The notes under the pieces were generated by a model. The model did no database searches and had not been told where the DNA came from. It saw nothing but the letters and a program-made list of their open reading frames with translations. DNA of 64,000 nucleotides from contig JAFAXX010000036.1 of the NCBI GenBank assembly GCA_019240655.1, positions 1 through 64,000 on the forward strand, read 5' to 3'. Shown piece by piece: positions 46,247-55,015 of the stretch. Within the stretch, counting starts at the first letter, position 1. Each line of letters starts with the position of its first letter. The position numbers were made by a program, and so were the translations under genes. This stretch comes from Solirubrobacterales bacterium. GTDB taxonomy: Bacteria > Actinomycetota > Thermoleophilia > Solirubrobacterales > Solirubrobacteraceae.

Positions 46247-47005
46247 GTGCGGGTGACGGCTAACGCCGAGAAGACTCAGATCATGCGCGCGCGGCTGCGC
46301 CTGCGCGAGCTCATTCTGAGCGGCGAGTTCCGGCCGGGCGAGCGCCTGGCCGAGCTGCCGCTGGTGCAGCGGCTCGGCGCTTCCCGCACGCCGCTCCGGC
46401 TTGCCCTCGCCGCGCTCGAGCACGAGGGCCTCCTGCGAGGCTTGAAGGGTGGCGGCTACGTGGTGCGGGAGTTCACCCTGGCCGACATCAGCGACGCGAT
46501 CGAGCTGCGGGGCGTACTCGAGGGAACCGCCGCGCGGTTTGCCGCCGAGCGGGGAACCCCCCGCCGGGAGCTCCGCGCGCTGCGGACGATCAACGACGCC
46601 GTCCACGAGCTCGTGCACCGGACCGACTACGAGTCGTTTGAGCGCTACGTCGAGTTGAACGAGCGATTTCATGCCGACCTCGTCGAGCTCGCCGCCAGCC
46701 CGCTGGTGAACCGCGCGCTCGAGGCGATCGTGTCGCTGCCGTTCGCCGGCGCCAGCTCGGCGCTGATCCTGGCCGAAGCCGAGCTCCCGGAATCGTGGGA
46801 GATCCTCGTCATCGCCCACCGTGACCACCAGTCGCTGATCGAGGCCATCGAGCGCCGGCAGGGCGCCCGGGCCGAGAGCATCGCCCGCGAGCACGCCCGG
46901 CTGGCTCTGGCCAACCTCGAGGTGGTCATGCGTCACACGGACGTCCTCGCGCGCCTGCCGGGTGCCTCGCTGCTGGCGCTGCCGCGCGACGGGGTCCACG
47001 CCTGA
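46247..47005 (+). CDS. GntR family (FCD-type) transcriptional regulator
   Basis: LRELILSGEFRPGERLAELPLVQRLGASRTPLRLALAALEHEGLLRGLKGGGYVV wHTH and helical FCD domain; GTG start. Confidence 0.88.
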   Translation: MRVTANAEKTQIMRARLRLRELILSGEFRPGERLAELPLVQRLGASRTPLRLALAALEHEGLLRGLKGGGYVVREFTLADISDAIELRGVLEGTAARFAAERGTPRRELRALRTINDAVHELVHRTDYESFERYVELNERFHADLVELAASPLVNRALEAIVSLPFAGASSALILAEAELPESWEILVIAHRDHQSLIEAIERRQGARAESIAREHARLALANLEVVMRHTDVLARLPGASLLALPRDGVHA

Positions 47006-48040
47006 TCACCCCGTCCCCGCCTGCGCCGCGGCGGGCCCGGCCGCCGCCGGCTCCGGCTGGTCCCATTCGATCACGAAGCGCGCCGCCGTGCAGACCTCAT
47101 CGGCTCCCGGCCGGTAGGCGTCCTCGGCCGGCGGGCTCACCGGAACCGGCATGAACGGCGCGCCGACGCGCTGGATCGGCGCCTCCAGGAAGTCGAAGGC
47201 AGCATTCTGCAGTTGTGCGGTGATCTCGGCGCCGAAGCCGCCGACGGTCACTGCTTCGTGCGCCACGACGGCGCGGCCGGTGCGCTGCACCGAGGCGGCG
47301 ATCGTCTCGACGTCGAGCGGAACGAGCGTGCGCGGGTCGATCACCTCGGCGTCGATCCCCTCCCGGGCCAGCCGCTCGGCGGCCTCGAGCGCGTCGCCGA
47401 CCAGGCGCGAGGTGGCTACGATCGTCACATCCTCGCCCCGGCGCAGAGTGTGGGCGCGGCCGAGCGGAATCGGCTCGGGCTCCGCCGCCGTCGTCTCGCG
47501 ACGGTAATAGAGCGCCTTGTTCTCGACCACGACGACCGGCCCGGGATCGGCGATCGCGCTGGCCAACAGCCCGGCGGCGTCGGCGGCGCTGCTCGGCATC
47601 ACCACCTTCAGGCCGGGGACGTGCGTGAGCCAGGCTTCAAGGCTCTGCGAGTGCTGTGCGCCGCTGCGCTGCCCGCAGCCGCCCTGGGTCCGCAGCACGA
47701 GCGGGACGCACAGCTGCCCGCCGGACATGAAGTGCGCCTTGGCCGCCTGGTTGACCAGCTGGTCGAGGGCCAGCGTGATGAAGTCGATGAACATGATCTC
47801 GACCACCGGCCGGAGGCCGCGCTGCGCCGCGCCGACGGCGACCCCGCAGACAGCGGCCTCGCTGATCGGCGTGTTGCGCACCCGCTCGCGGCCGAACTCC
47901 TCCGCGAGCCCTTCGGTGAGCAGGTAGGGACCGCCTTCGGCAACGTCCTCGCCGAGCACGATCACCCGCTCGTCGGCCCGCATGGCGCGGGCCAGGGTGT
48001 CGCGCACGGCCTTGACGAAGGTGGTCTCGATCTCGCTCAC
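47006..48040 (-). CDS. 2-oxo acid/acetoin dehydrogenase E1 beta subunit (copy A)
   Basis: VIVLGEDVAEGGPYLLTEGL, NTPISEAAVCGVAVGAAQRGLRPVVEIMFIDF, VIDPRTLVPLD; start set at GTG 48040. Confidence 0.85.
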   Translation of the reverse strand: MSEIETTFVKAVRDTLARAMRADERVIVLGEDVAEGGPYLLTEGLAEEFGRERVRNTPISEAAVCGVAVGAAQRGLRPVVEIMFIDFITLALDQLVNQAAKAHFMSGGQLCVPLVLRTQGGCGQRSGAQHSQSLEAWLTHVPGLKVVMPSSAADAAGLLASAIADPGPVVVVENKALYYRRETTAAEPEPIPLGRAHTLRRGEDVTIVATSRLVGDALEAAERLAREGIDAEVIDPRTLVPLDVETIAASVQRTGRAVVAHEAVTVGGFGAEITAQLQNAAFDFLEAPIQRVGAPFMPVPVSPPAEDAYRPGADEVCTAARFVIEWDQPEPAAAGPAAAQAGTG

Positions 48041-49044
48041 GCCGGCCTGCACTCCTCGGTCGCGTAGACCAGCTCGGCGGCCAGGGAAGGGTCGGGGTAC
48101 GAGCTCTCGAGCGCCACGCGCTCGGCGTCCTTGACCTCCTCGAGGGCCCGGCGCTCGAGCGAGCGAGCCTCGTCGTCGTCCAGCCACCCCTGCTCGACCG
48201 CGTGCGCCTGCAGCCGCGCCACCGGGTCCCGACGCTCCCACTCCGCCTCCGCCGCCGGATCGCGGTATTGCTGGGGATCGCCCTCGTAGTGCCCGCGGCG
48301 ACGGTAGGTCAGGCATTCGAGCAGCATCGGCCCGCGGCCACCGCGCGCCTCATCCAGGAAGGCACGGAATGCCTCCCACACGGCGGGCACGTCGCTCCCG
48401 TCGACCGTCTCGCGCTCGAAGCCATACGGCGCGACGACGTCGCTCACCTGCTCGATCGTGCTGTGCTCCGCCCGTGAGGTGAACTCGGCGAAGCCGTTGT
48501 TCTCGCACACGAAGATCAGCGGCAGCTCCCACAACGCGGCCAGGTTGACCGACTCGGCGAAGGTGCCGGCCTGCACGGCGCCGTCGCCGAAGAACATCGC
48601 GGTGACCTGGTCGCCGCCGCGCACCCGCGCCGCCAGCGCATCGCCCACGGCCAGAGGAAGGTTTCCGCCGACCACGCCGGTGGCGCCCATCATTCCGTGC
48701 TGCCGGTCGACCAGGTGCATCGAGCCGCCGAGGCCACGGCAAACGCCGCCCTCGCGTCCCATGAGCTCGGCCATCATCTTCGCCAGCGGCGCTCCCTTGG
48801 CGATCGCGTGTCCGTGAGCGCGATGGCCGCTGTAGATCCCGTCGTCGTCGCGCAGCTGGCGGCACACCGCGGCGGCGACCCCCTCGCCGCCGATGCTCAG
48901 GTGGATGAGGCCGTAGACCTTGAAGGCCCGCTTGAGCGCAGCGACTCGTTCCTCGAAGCACCGGATCCGCCACATCGTCGCCAGCAGGTCGAGCCCGGTG
49001 TCGGCCTCCAGCTTGGCTCCCGCCGCGGTACGCGATTTGGCCAT
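48037..49044 (-). CDS. 2-oxo acid/acetoin dehydrogenase E1 alpha subunit (copy A)
   Basis: YSGHRAHGHAIAKG, GGSMHLVD, FFGDGAVQAGTFAESVNLAALWELPLIFVCENN (TPP motif). Confidence 0.87.
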   Translation of the reverse strand: MAKSRTAAGAKLEADTGLDLLATMWRIRCFEERVAALKRAFKVYGLIHLSIGGEGVAAAVCRQLRDDDGIYSGHRAHGHAIAKGAPLAKMMAELMGREGGVCRGLGGSMHLVDRQHGMMGATGVVGGNLPLAVGDALAARVRGGDQVTAMFFGDGAVQAGTFAESVNLAALWELPLIFVCENNGFAEFTSRAEHSTIEQVSDVVAPYGFERETVDGSDVPAVWEAFRAFLDEARGGRGPMLLECLTYRRRGHYEGDPQQYRDPAAEAEWERRDPVARLQAHAVEQGWLDDDEARSLERRALEEVKDAERVALESSYPDPSLAAELVYATEECRPA

Positions 49045-49052
49045 CGCGGCTC

Positions 49053-50033
49053 CTATGCCGCCACGGGCGCCGAACCGAGGACCTGGCGGACGGCGCCCGC
49101 GATCTTCTCCTCGTTGGGCAGGACGTAGGCCTCCATCGGTTCGCTGTAGGCGACGGTGGCGTCGAGCGCGGTGACCTGCTTGACCGGGGCCTTCAGCGAC
49201 GAGAAGCCCTGATCGGCGATCCCCGCGGCGATCACGTTCGAGAACGCCCCGTGCGGCGTGCCCTGATCGACCAGCACCACGCGCCCGGTCTTCTCGACCG
49301 AGGCGAGGATCGTCGCCGTGTCGAGCGGGTTCAGCGTGCGCGGGTCGATGACCTCGGCCGCGATCCCCTCGCCGGCGAGCGTCTCGGCCGCGGCCAGCGC
49401 CCGGCCGACCGTCCAGCCGGTGGCCACGATCGTCACGTCGCCGCCCTCCCGCCGGACCACGGCCTTGCCGAACGGCACCAGGTACTCGCCTTCGGGCACG
49501 TCGCCGTGCTCGAGCACGAGCAGATAGTGCAGCAGGTAGCAGACCGGGTTGTCGTCGCGGATCGCGGTCGCCATCAGCCCCTTCGCGTCGGCCGCGGTCG
49601 ACGGCAGCGCGACCTTCAGGCCGGGGATGCCGCAGAACATGTTGTAGATCGAGCCGGTGTGCTGGCCGGCCCAGCCGGCGGTGAAGCCGTAGCCGGCCTT
49701 GAGCACGAGCGGAACCTTGACCCGGCCGCCGCTCATCAGGTGCAGGCGCGGGGCCTCGTTGACCACCTGGTTCATCGCCACGAGCATGAACTCGGCCATC
49801 AGCAGCTCGACCACCGGGCGGTAGCCGGCGAGCGCGAGCCCGACCGCCATTCCGATCTCGGCCGTCTCGGAGATCGGCGAGACCCGGACCCGGTCCCGGC
49901 TGAACGCCTTGACGAAGTCGTCGTCGTCGCTCGGGGCCACGTCCTGGCCGTAGAACAGGACGGTGTCGTCGCGGGCCATCTCGAGGTGGATGGCCTCGTT
50001 GATCGCGGCGATGTAGGGAAGCTCTCGGGCCAT
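49053..50033 (-). CDS. 2-oxo acid/acetoin dehydrogenase E1 beta subunit (copy B)
   Basis: VLFYGQDVAPSDDDDFVKAF, SPISETAEIGMAVGLALAGYRPVVELLMAEF, VIDPRTLNPLD. Confidence 0.85.
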   Translation of the reverse strand: MARELPYIAAINEAIHLEMARDDTVLFYGQDVAPSDDDDFVKAFSRDRVRVSPISETAEIGMAVGLALAGYRPVVELLMAEFMLVAMNQVVNEAPRLHLMSGGRVKVPLVLKAGYGFTAGWAGQHTGSIYNMFCGIPGLKVALPSTAADAKGLMATAIRDDNPVCYLLHYLLVLEHGDVPEGEYLVPFGKAVVRREGGDVTIVATGWTVGRALAAAETLAGEGIAAEVIDPRTLNPLDTATILASVEKTGRVVLVDQGTPHGAFSNVIAAGIADQGFSSLKAPVKQVTALDATVAYSEPMEAYVLPNEEKIAGAVRQVLGSAPVAA

Positions 50034-50045
50034 GGGGTGTCTCTC

Positions 50046-51071
50046 CTAGGCGTACACGTGGTTCAGGGCGGCTTCCGGCTCGGGCAGGGCGGCGTCGAGC
50101 GCGTACTTCACCGCCGCTTCCATCTCCTCGCGGGCGTCGCGGAGGATCTGGTCGGCCCGGCCGGGGTCGAGCGTGTCCTCCTCGACGAGCCGCATGCGGA
50201 ACCGGGGCACGGGGTCGCCGCGCAGTGCGGCCTCATACTCCTCGCGGTTGCCGAACGTGGTGATCGCCTCGTGCTCGGGGTAGTGCAGCGGCACTCCGGG
50301 CGGGGCGATCAGGTTGCCGTGGGCCGACAGGCGGTAGACCTTGGACTCGACCAGCGTCGGCCCGTCGCCCGAGCGGGCGCGGTCGACCGCCTCGCCGACG
50401 GTCTCGTGCACGGCGACCGGATCGCCGCCGTCGACGGTCACGCCGGGCATGCTGTAGGCCTTGGCCTTGGTTGAAAGCGGCTCGCCGGCGGCGGCGTTGG
50501 CGTCCTCCTGATCCGAGCGCGTGGACACGTTGTAGTTGTTGTTCTCCATCACGTAGACGACCGGCAGCTTCCACAGCGAGGCGAGGTTGAGCGACTCGTG
50601 AAAGGCGCCCTGCTTGGAGGCGCCGTCCCCGAAGAAGCAGAGCACGACCTGGCCCTCCTTGCGGATCTGCGCCGCCCACCCGGCGCCGGTCGCCTGCGGG
50701 ATCGATTGGCCGACGATGCCGGAAGTGCCGAGGAAGCCGCGCTCGGGGTCGGCCAGGTGCATCGAACCGCCGTAGCCTCCGCACAGGCCGTCCTTGCGGC
50801 CATAGATCTCGGCCATGATCTTCTTCGTGTCGGTCCCGAGGGCGATCGGGTAGCCGTGGCAGCGGTAGGTGGCCATCAGCTGATCGCCAGGGCGCATCGT
50901 CGCGATCGAGCCGACGATCGACGCCTCGGCGCCGTCGGCCAGGTGGGTGTGGCCGCGGATCACGCCGGGATGCTCCTCGAAGGTTCGCTTCACGCGCTCC
51001 TCGAACTCGCGGATCCGGACCATCTGGGTGTACATCCACGTGAGCCGCTCGGCATCCAGTTTCTCGGTCAC
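50046..51071 (-). CDS. 2-oxo acid/acetoin dehydrogenase E1 alpha subunit (copy B)
   Basis: YRCHGYPIALG, GGSMHLAD, FFGDGASKQGAFHESLNLASLWKLPVVYVMENNNYNVST. Confidence 0.87.
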   Translation of the reverse strand: MTEKLDAERLTWMYTQMVRIREFEERVKRTFEEHPGVIRGHTHLADGAEASIVGSIATMRPGDQLMATYRCHGYPIALGTDTKKIMAEIYGRKDGLCGGYGGSMHLADPERGFLGTSGIVGQSIPQATGAGWAAQIRKEGQVVLCFFGDGASKQGAFHESLNLASLWKLPVVYVMENNNYNVSTRSDQEDANAAAGEPLSTKAKAYSMPGVTVDGGDPVAVHETVGEAVDRARSGDGPTLVESKVYRLSAHGNLIAPPGVPLHYPEHEAITTFGNREEYEAALRGDPVPRFRMRLVEEDTLDPGRADQILRDAREEMEAAVKYALDAALPEPEAALNHVYA

Positions 51072-51086
51072 ATCCTGCTCCTCTCG

Positions 51087-51956
51087 CTATGCCACGCCGG
51101 CGCGGAACTGCGCCGCGGTCGTCTCGTAGGCACGGTCGAACGCCTGCTCGATCGGCAGGTCGCGCAGCGCCGCCGAGAGCACCTCGACTCCCCACGGGCC
51201 TCGGTATCCGGCCGCTTGACAGGCCTCGAGGTAGCCGGGGATGTCGAAGTCGCCCTCGCCCGGCAACCGGCGGTGGTTGACCGTCTCCTCCACGGGATCG
51301 GGCATGTTCTCGAGCTGGCCGTCGGAGATCTCCACCCAGGTCAGGTACCGGCTCGGGATGTTGCCCACCTGCTCCGGCGTGATGCCGAGCTTCGACATGT
51401 GCCACGTGTCGACCGCCAGCCCCCCGTTTTCGGCCCCGGCGCCCTCGACGAGCCTCAGCGCCGCGTCGAGATTGTTGGCCTGCGTGTCGAACGGCGTGAT
51501 CTCGTAGACCACCTTCGCGTTCGTGTGGTTCGCGGCGTCGCGGCACAGCTCGCCGAACCCTTCGATCAGCTGGTCGATCTCGGCCGGGTTGCCGTGGATG
51601 TTGCCGACCTTGATGTGGTGCGCGTCGAATGCCGCCGCGGTGTCGAACAGCAGCCGGCGCCGCTCATCGGATGCCGCCCGCGCCGCATCGCCCCGCGGGA
51701 ACCAGAAGTTGTCCAGGAACTCGACCTGCAGGTAGCGCAGCCCGGCGTCGTCGAAGATCTGCTTGATCTCCTTGAGCGTCCGGGTCTCGAGCTGGTGCTC
51801 GATGTCGGCGTGCCACAGGCCGAGGCCGGCGAAGCCGACCCGCGCCGCCTGAGCGCATCGCTCGCGCCACTCGAACAGGCTCCATTCGCGCCCCACATGC
51901 ACGTCGGTCGGACCGGCAACGGTCCAGTACAGCGCGATCAGCTCGTTCTCGGCCAT
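51087..51956 (-). CDS. Sugar phosphate isomerase/epimerase (xylose isomerase-like TIM barrel)
   Basis: VGFAGLGLWHADIEHQLETR, NGGLAVDTWHMSKLG, EISDGQL, YRGPWGVEVLS. Confidence 0.82.
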   Translation of the reverse strand: MAENELIALYWTVAGPTDVHVGREWSLFEWRERCAQAARVGFAGLGLWHADIEHQLETRTLKEIKQIFDDAGLRYLQVEFLDNFWFPRGDAARAASDERRRLLFDTAAAFDAHHIKVGNIHGNPAEIDQLIEGFGELCRDAANHTNAKVVYEITPFDTQANNLDAALRLVEGAGAENGGLAVDTWHMSKLGITPEQVGNIPSRYLTWVEISDGQLENMPDPVEETVNHRRLPGEGDFDIPGYLEACQAAGYRGPWGVEVLSAALRDLPIEQAFDRAYETTAAQFRAGVA

Positions 51957-52185
51957 CGCTGCTCCTCGTCCGCAGTGAATCCGCCATGACTCACGCTATC
52001 GCCACCGAGCCGGCCGGACCAGTCGCCGCGTGCAGGCGTTCTTGCCGATCAGTGCGCTGGGCCGTGCCCGTCGCGCGCCGGGTGTCGGCGGGGAGGGGCC
52101 TCGCTGCGCTCGGCGTCCGTGGGACCGGGAGTCCGAGCTGCGGCAGGCGCCCGGCTCCGGGGCGGCCGGGGGCGACGCCGAGCGG

Positions 52186-52908
52186 CTACATCCGTGCGAT
52201 CCGGTCGAGCGCCGCCGTCAGCTCCTGCGGGCGAGAGGCCCACGGGCAGTGGTCGGTGTCGAGCTCGATCACCGGGTCGCAGCCCGCCGCCGCCAGCATT
52301 CGCCGCTGGAGCGCCGGCAGGACCGCGCGGTCGCGCAGGCAGGCCACGTATGAGCGCGGCAGACGGCCGAAGCCGTCGCCGAGCCTGACCGGCTCGGTTA
52401 ACGGCAGCACCGGCTGGGGCCCCAGGCGCTCGATCCCCCACGCGGCCGTCTCGTTGTCGCAGGCCCCGAACAGGGCGTCGCGGGCGCCGGCGGCCGGCAT
52501 CGTGGCCACCGGCGGGTCTCCGTCGACGACCATGTTGGCCTGCACGGCGTCGCCGGCGGCCTCGGGCAGGGCGGCCAGGTCCATGAGGCTCTGGCCCTCG
52601 GCGGGCACGAAGGCCGCCACGTACACTAGCCGAGCGACGTGCTCCGGACACCGCGCGGCCGCCTGGGTGACCACGATTCCGCCCATCGAGTGCCCGACCA
52701 GGACGGCCGGCGCTCCCGCGGCGAGCGCCTCGCACACCTTCCCGGCATAGGCCGCGAGCGTGACCTCGGCGAGCGGCGTGCGGTCGCCTCCGGCGCCGGG
52801 CAGGTCGATCGCCTCCACGGTGTGCCCGGCATGGCGCACCCCGGTCGCCACCCGCTCCCAGTTCGCGGCGCTGCCGAACGCGCCGTGGACGAGCATGATC
52901 CTCGCCAT
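52186..52908 (-). CDS. Alpha/beta-fold hydrolase
   Basis: IMLVHGAFGSAANWERV, VLVGHSMGGIVVTQAA, DTDHCPW; start set at ATG 52908. Confidence 0.85.
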   Translation of the reverse strand: MARIMLVHGAFGSAANWERVATGVRHAGHTVEAIDLPGAGGDRTPLAEVTLAAYAGKVCEALAAGAPAVLVGHSMGGIVVTQAAARCPEHVARLVYVAAFVPAEGQSLMDLAALPEAAGDAVQANMVVDGDPPVATMPAAGARDALFGACDNETAAWGIERLGPQPVLPLTEPVRLGDGFGRLPRSYVACLRDRAVLPALQRRMLAAAGCDPVIELDTDHCPWASRPQELTAALDRIARM

Positions 52909-52939
52909 CTCCTCCTCCTTGCTCGCGGTCTCCGAGCGG

Positions 52940-53080
52940 AATCGTAATCGGCGATCCCGGGCGCAAAACCGCTCCGAGTAGTTATCGTGACGCCCGGGCG
53001 CAAACCGCTCCGAGTAGTTATCGGTGACGCCCGGGCGCAAACCGCTCACGGTCGCTATCGGCTACGTCCCGGCGCCACCG
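52940..53080. repeat. ~37-bp intergenic tandem repeat, about 4 degenerate units
   Basis: CCCGGGCGCAAAcCGCTC(CGAGTAGTTATCGgTGACG) with CCCGGG at 52956, 52993, 53030 and degenerate CCCGG at 53068. Confidence 0.85.
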
Positions 53081-53182
53081 TTCGGGCATCCCGGCCGCAG
53101 CCGCCGCCCGACTAGACTCCAGCCCCCGCTCGCATGACAGCGCGAACGGCGGGTAGATCCCGGGAAGAGGAGAGTTCGACGG

Positions 53183-55015
53183 ATGGCAACGATGACCGAC
53201 AGAGCGGGAGCGTTTCCGAGCCCGTATGACATCGAGACCCCGCCCGGCTGTGAGGGCTGGGAGGAGATGTACCCGTACTACGCGCTGTTCGACGAGCGCC
53301 GGCGCGAGACTGACGAGAACCGCTTCTGGTTCTGGAACTCGATGCACTTCCCGATCCCGATGCCGGCCTTCGACGTGATCTGCATCGACTCGCCCTACCA
53401 GGCGGTCGGGTCGTGGCAGAACCGGGTGTTCGCCGTGCCGCCGGCCATGGGAATCGACTACCGGTGCGTGAACGGCTACATCTACATCACCGGCAACCCG
53501 GTCACCGACCCAGCGAAGATCGCCGAGCGCGCCGAGTACTTCCAGCGGCGCGCCTCCTACTACTTCGAGAACTGGGACGAGCTGTACGGCAAGTGGCGCG
53601 CCAGGATGGAGGCGCTGATCGCCGAGCTGCTCTCGCTGCGCGTGCCCGATCTGCCCGAATACGAGCCCGACGAGGTCGCGTTCGGGGACGACCGCAACAC
53701 CTCCTTCTACGAGGTGCTGGACGCCTACACGCGCGTGCTTCGGATGGGCGACTTGATGTGGCAGCAGCACTTCGAGTTCCTGCTGCTGGGCTACGGCGCC
53801 TATTCGACGTTCGCCGAGTTCTGCAAGGCGAACCTGCCGGACATCCCCGACCAGCACATAGCGCAGATGGTGGCGGGGATCGACGTGATCCTGTTCCGGC
53901 CCGACGCCGAGCTCAGGCGCCTGGCGCGGCTGGCCGTGGAGACGGGCGTCGACTCCGCCTTCGTGCAGGGAAGGGAGCCCGCCGAGATCGAGGCCGAGCT
54001 CTCCGGCAGCGACGCCGGCCGCGCGTGGCTGGGCGAGCTCGAGCAGGTCAAGGACCCGTGGTTCAACATGGCCACCGGCGACGGGCTGACCCACTATTAC
54101 CGCAACTGGCGCGACGACCCGAGCATCCCGTATGCGTCGCTGATCGGACACATCGGCGCGCTGAAGGCGGGCGAGCCGATCGAGCGCCCGACCGAGGAGA
54201 TCCAGCGCGAGCGCGACCGCCTCGGCGAGGAGTACATGGGGCTGCTCGAAGAGGACTCGCGCCGGACGTTCACCGACCTGCTGATGCTCTCGCGGACCGT
54301 CTTCCCCTACGTCGAGGAGCACAAGTTCTACTGCGACTACTGGTTCCTGACCAACTGGTGGAACAAGCTGCGCGAGTTCGGCGCGCTGCTCGCCCGCCAT
54401 GGCTTCCTCGAGGACGGCGAGGAGGACGTCTTCCATCTCAGCCGCTACGAGGTGGCCTCGGCGCTGGACGAGCTCGTGCTGAGCTGGGCGACCGGCGGCC
54501 AGCCGCTCGGGCCGCGGCACTGGCCTCAGATCGTGGCCCGGCGCAAGTCGCTGCTGGCCAAGCTCGGCCAGTGGTCGCCGCCGCCGGCGCTCGGCGTCGT
54601 GCCCGAGGCGGTGACCGACCCGATGACGATCATGCTCTGGGGCGTGACGACCGAGCGGGTGCAGGAGTGGGCCCGCCACCAGGACGGCGGTGTGCGCTTC
54701 AGTGGCGCGGCGGCGTCGCCGGGGACGGTCGAGGGCGTGGCCCGCGTCGTGCGCTCGGTGGAGGAGATCCGCTCGGTGCGGGACGGCGAGATCCTCGTAT
54801 GCGGCAGCACCTCGCCGGCCTGGGCGCCGATCTTCTCCAAGATCAAGGCCACCGTGACCGACGTGGGGGGCGTGATGTCGCACGCGGCGATCGTCTGCCG
54901 CGAGTACGGGCTGCCCGCGGTGGTCGGCACCGGGCGCGCGAGCTCGCAGATCCGCACGGGTCAGACAATCCGCGTCGACGGGTCCGAAGGCGTCGTCACG
55001 GTGATCTCGTCGTGA
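53183..55015 (+). CDS. PEP-utilizing enzyme mobile-domain protein, phenylphosphate synthase alpha (PpsA)-like
   Basis: N-term FPSPYDIETPPGCEGWEEMYPYYALF...ENRFWFWNSMHFPIPMPAFD; C-term phosphohistidine motif TDVGGVMSHAAIVCREYGLPAVVGTG; no PEP-binding TIM barrel follows. Confidence 0.75.
   Translation: MATMTDRAGAFPSPYDIETPPGCEGWEEMYPYYALFDERRRETDENRFWFWNSMHFPIPMPAFDVICIDSPYQAVGSWQNRVFAVPPAMGIDYRCVNGYIYITGNPVTDPAKIAERAEYFQRRASYYFENWDELYGKWRARMEALIAELLSLRVPDLPEYEPDEVAFGDDRNTSFYEVLDAYTRVLRMGDLMWQQHFEFLLLGYGAYSTFAEFCKANLPDIPDQHIAQMVAGIDVILFRPDAELRRLARLAVETGVDSAFVQGREPAEIEAELSGSDAGRAWLGELEQVKDPWFNMATGDGLTHYYRNWRDDPSIPYASLIGHIGALKAGEPIERPTEEIQRERDRLGEEYMGLLEEDSRRTFTDLLMLSRTVFPYVEEHKFYCDYWFLTNWWNKLREFGALLARHGFLEDGEEDVFHLSRYEVASALDELVLSWATGGQPLGPRHWPQIVARRKSLLAKLGQWSPPPALGVVPEAVTDPMTIMLWGVTTERVQEWARHQDGGVRFSGAAASPGTVEGVARVVRSVEEIRSVRDGEILVCGSTSPAWAPIFSKIKATVTDVGGVMSHAAIVCREYGLPAVVGTGRASSQIRTGQTIRVDGSEGVVTVISS

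Noticed and set aside
43679-47005. 1108-aa plus-strand ORF
   Set aside because: Only the last ~250 codons (GntR) are real; the rest is antisense to livM/livH/livK and reads as RDRHRGDRR-like low-complexity.
52940-53080. CRISPR array
   Set aside because: Units are contiguous degenerate tandem repeats without unique spacers, and no cas genes were seen.
53018-54883. 621-aa minus-strand ORF opposite the PpsA-like gene
   Set aside because: Antisense artefact; the plus strand has clear conserved motifs.
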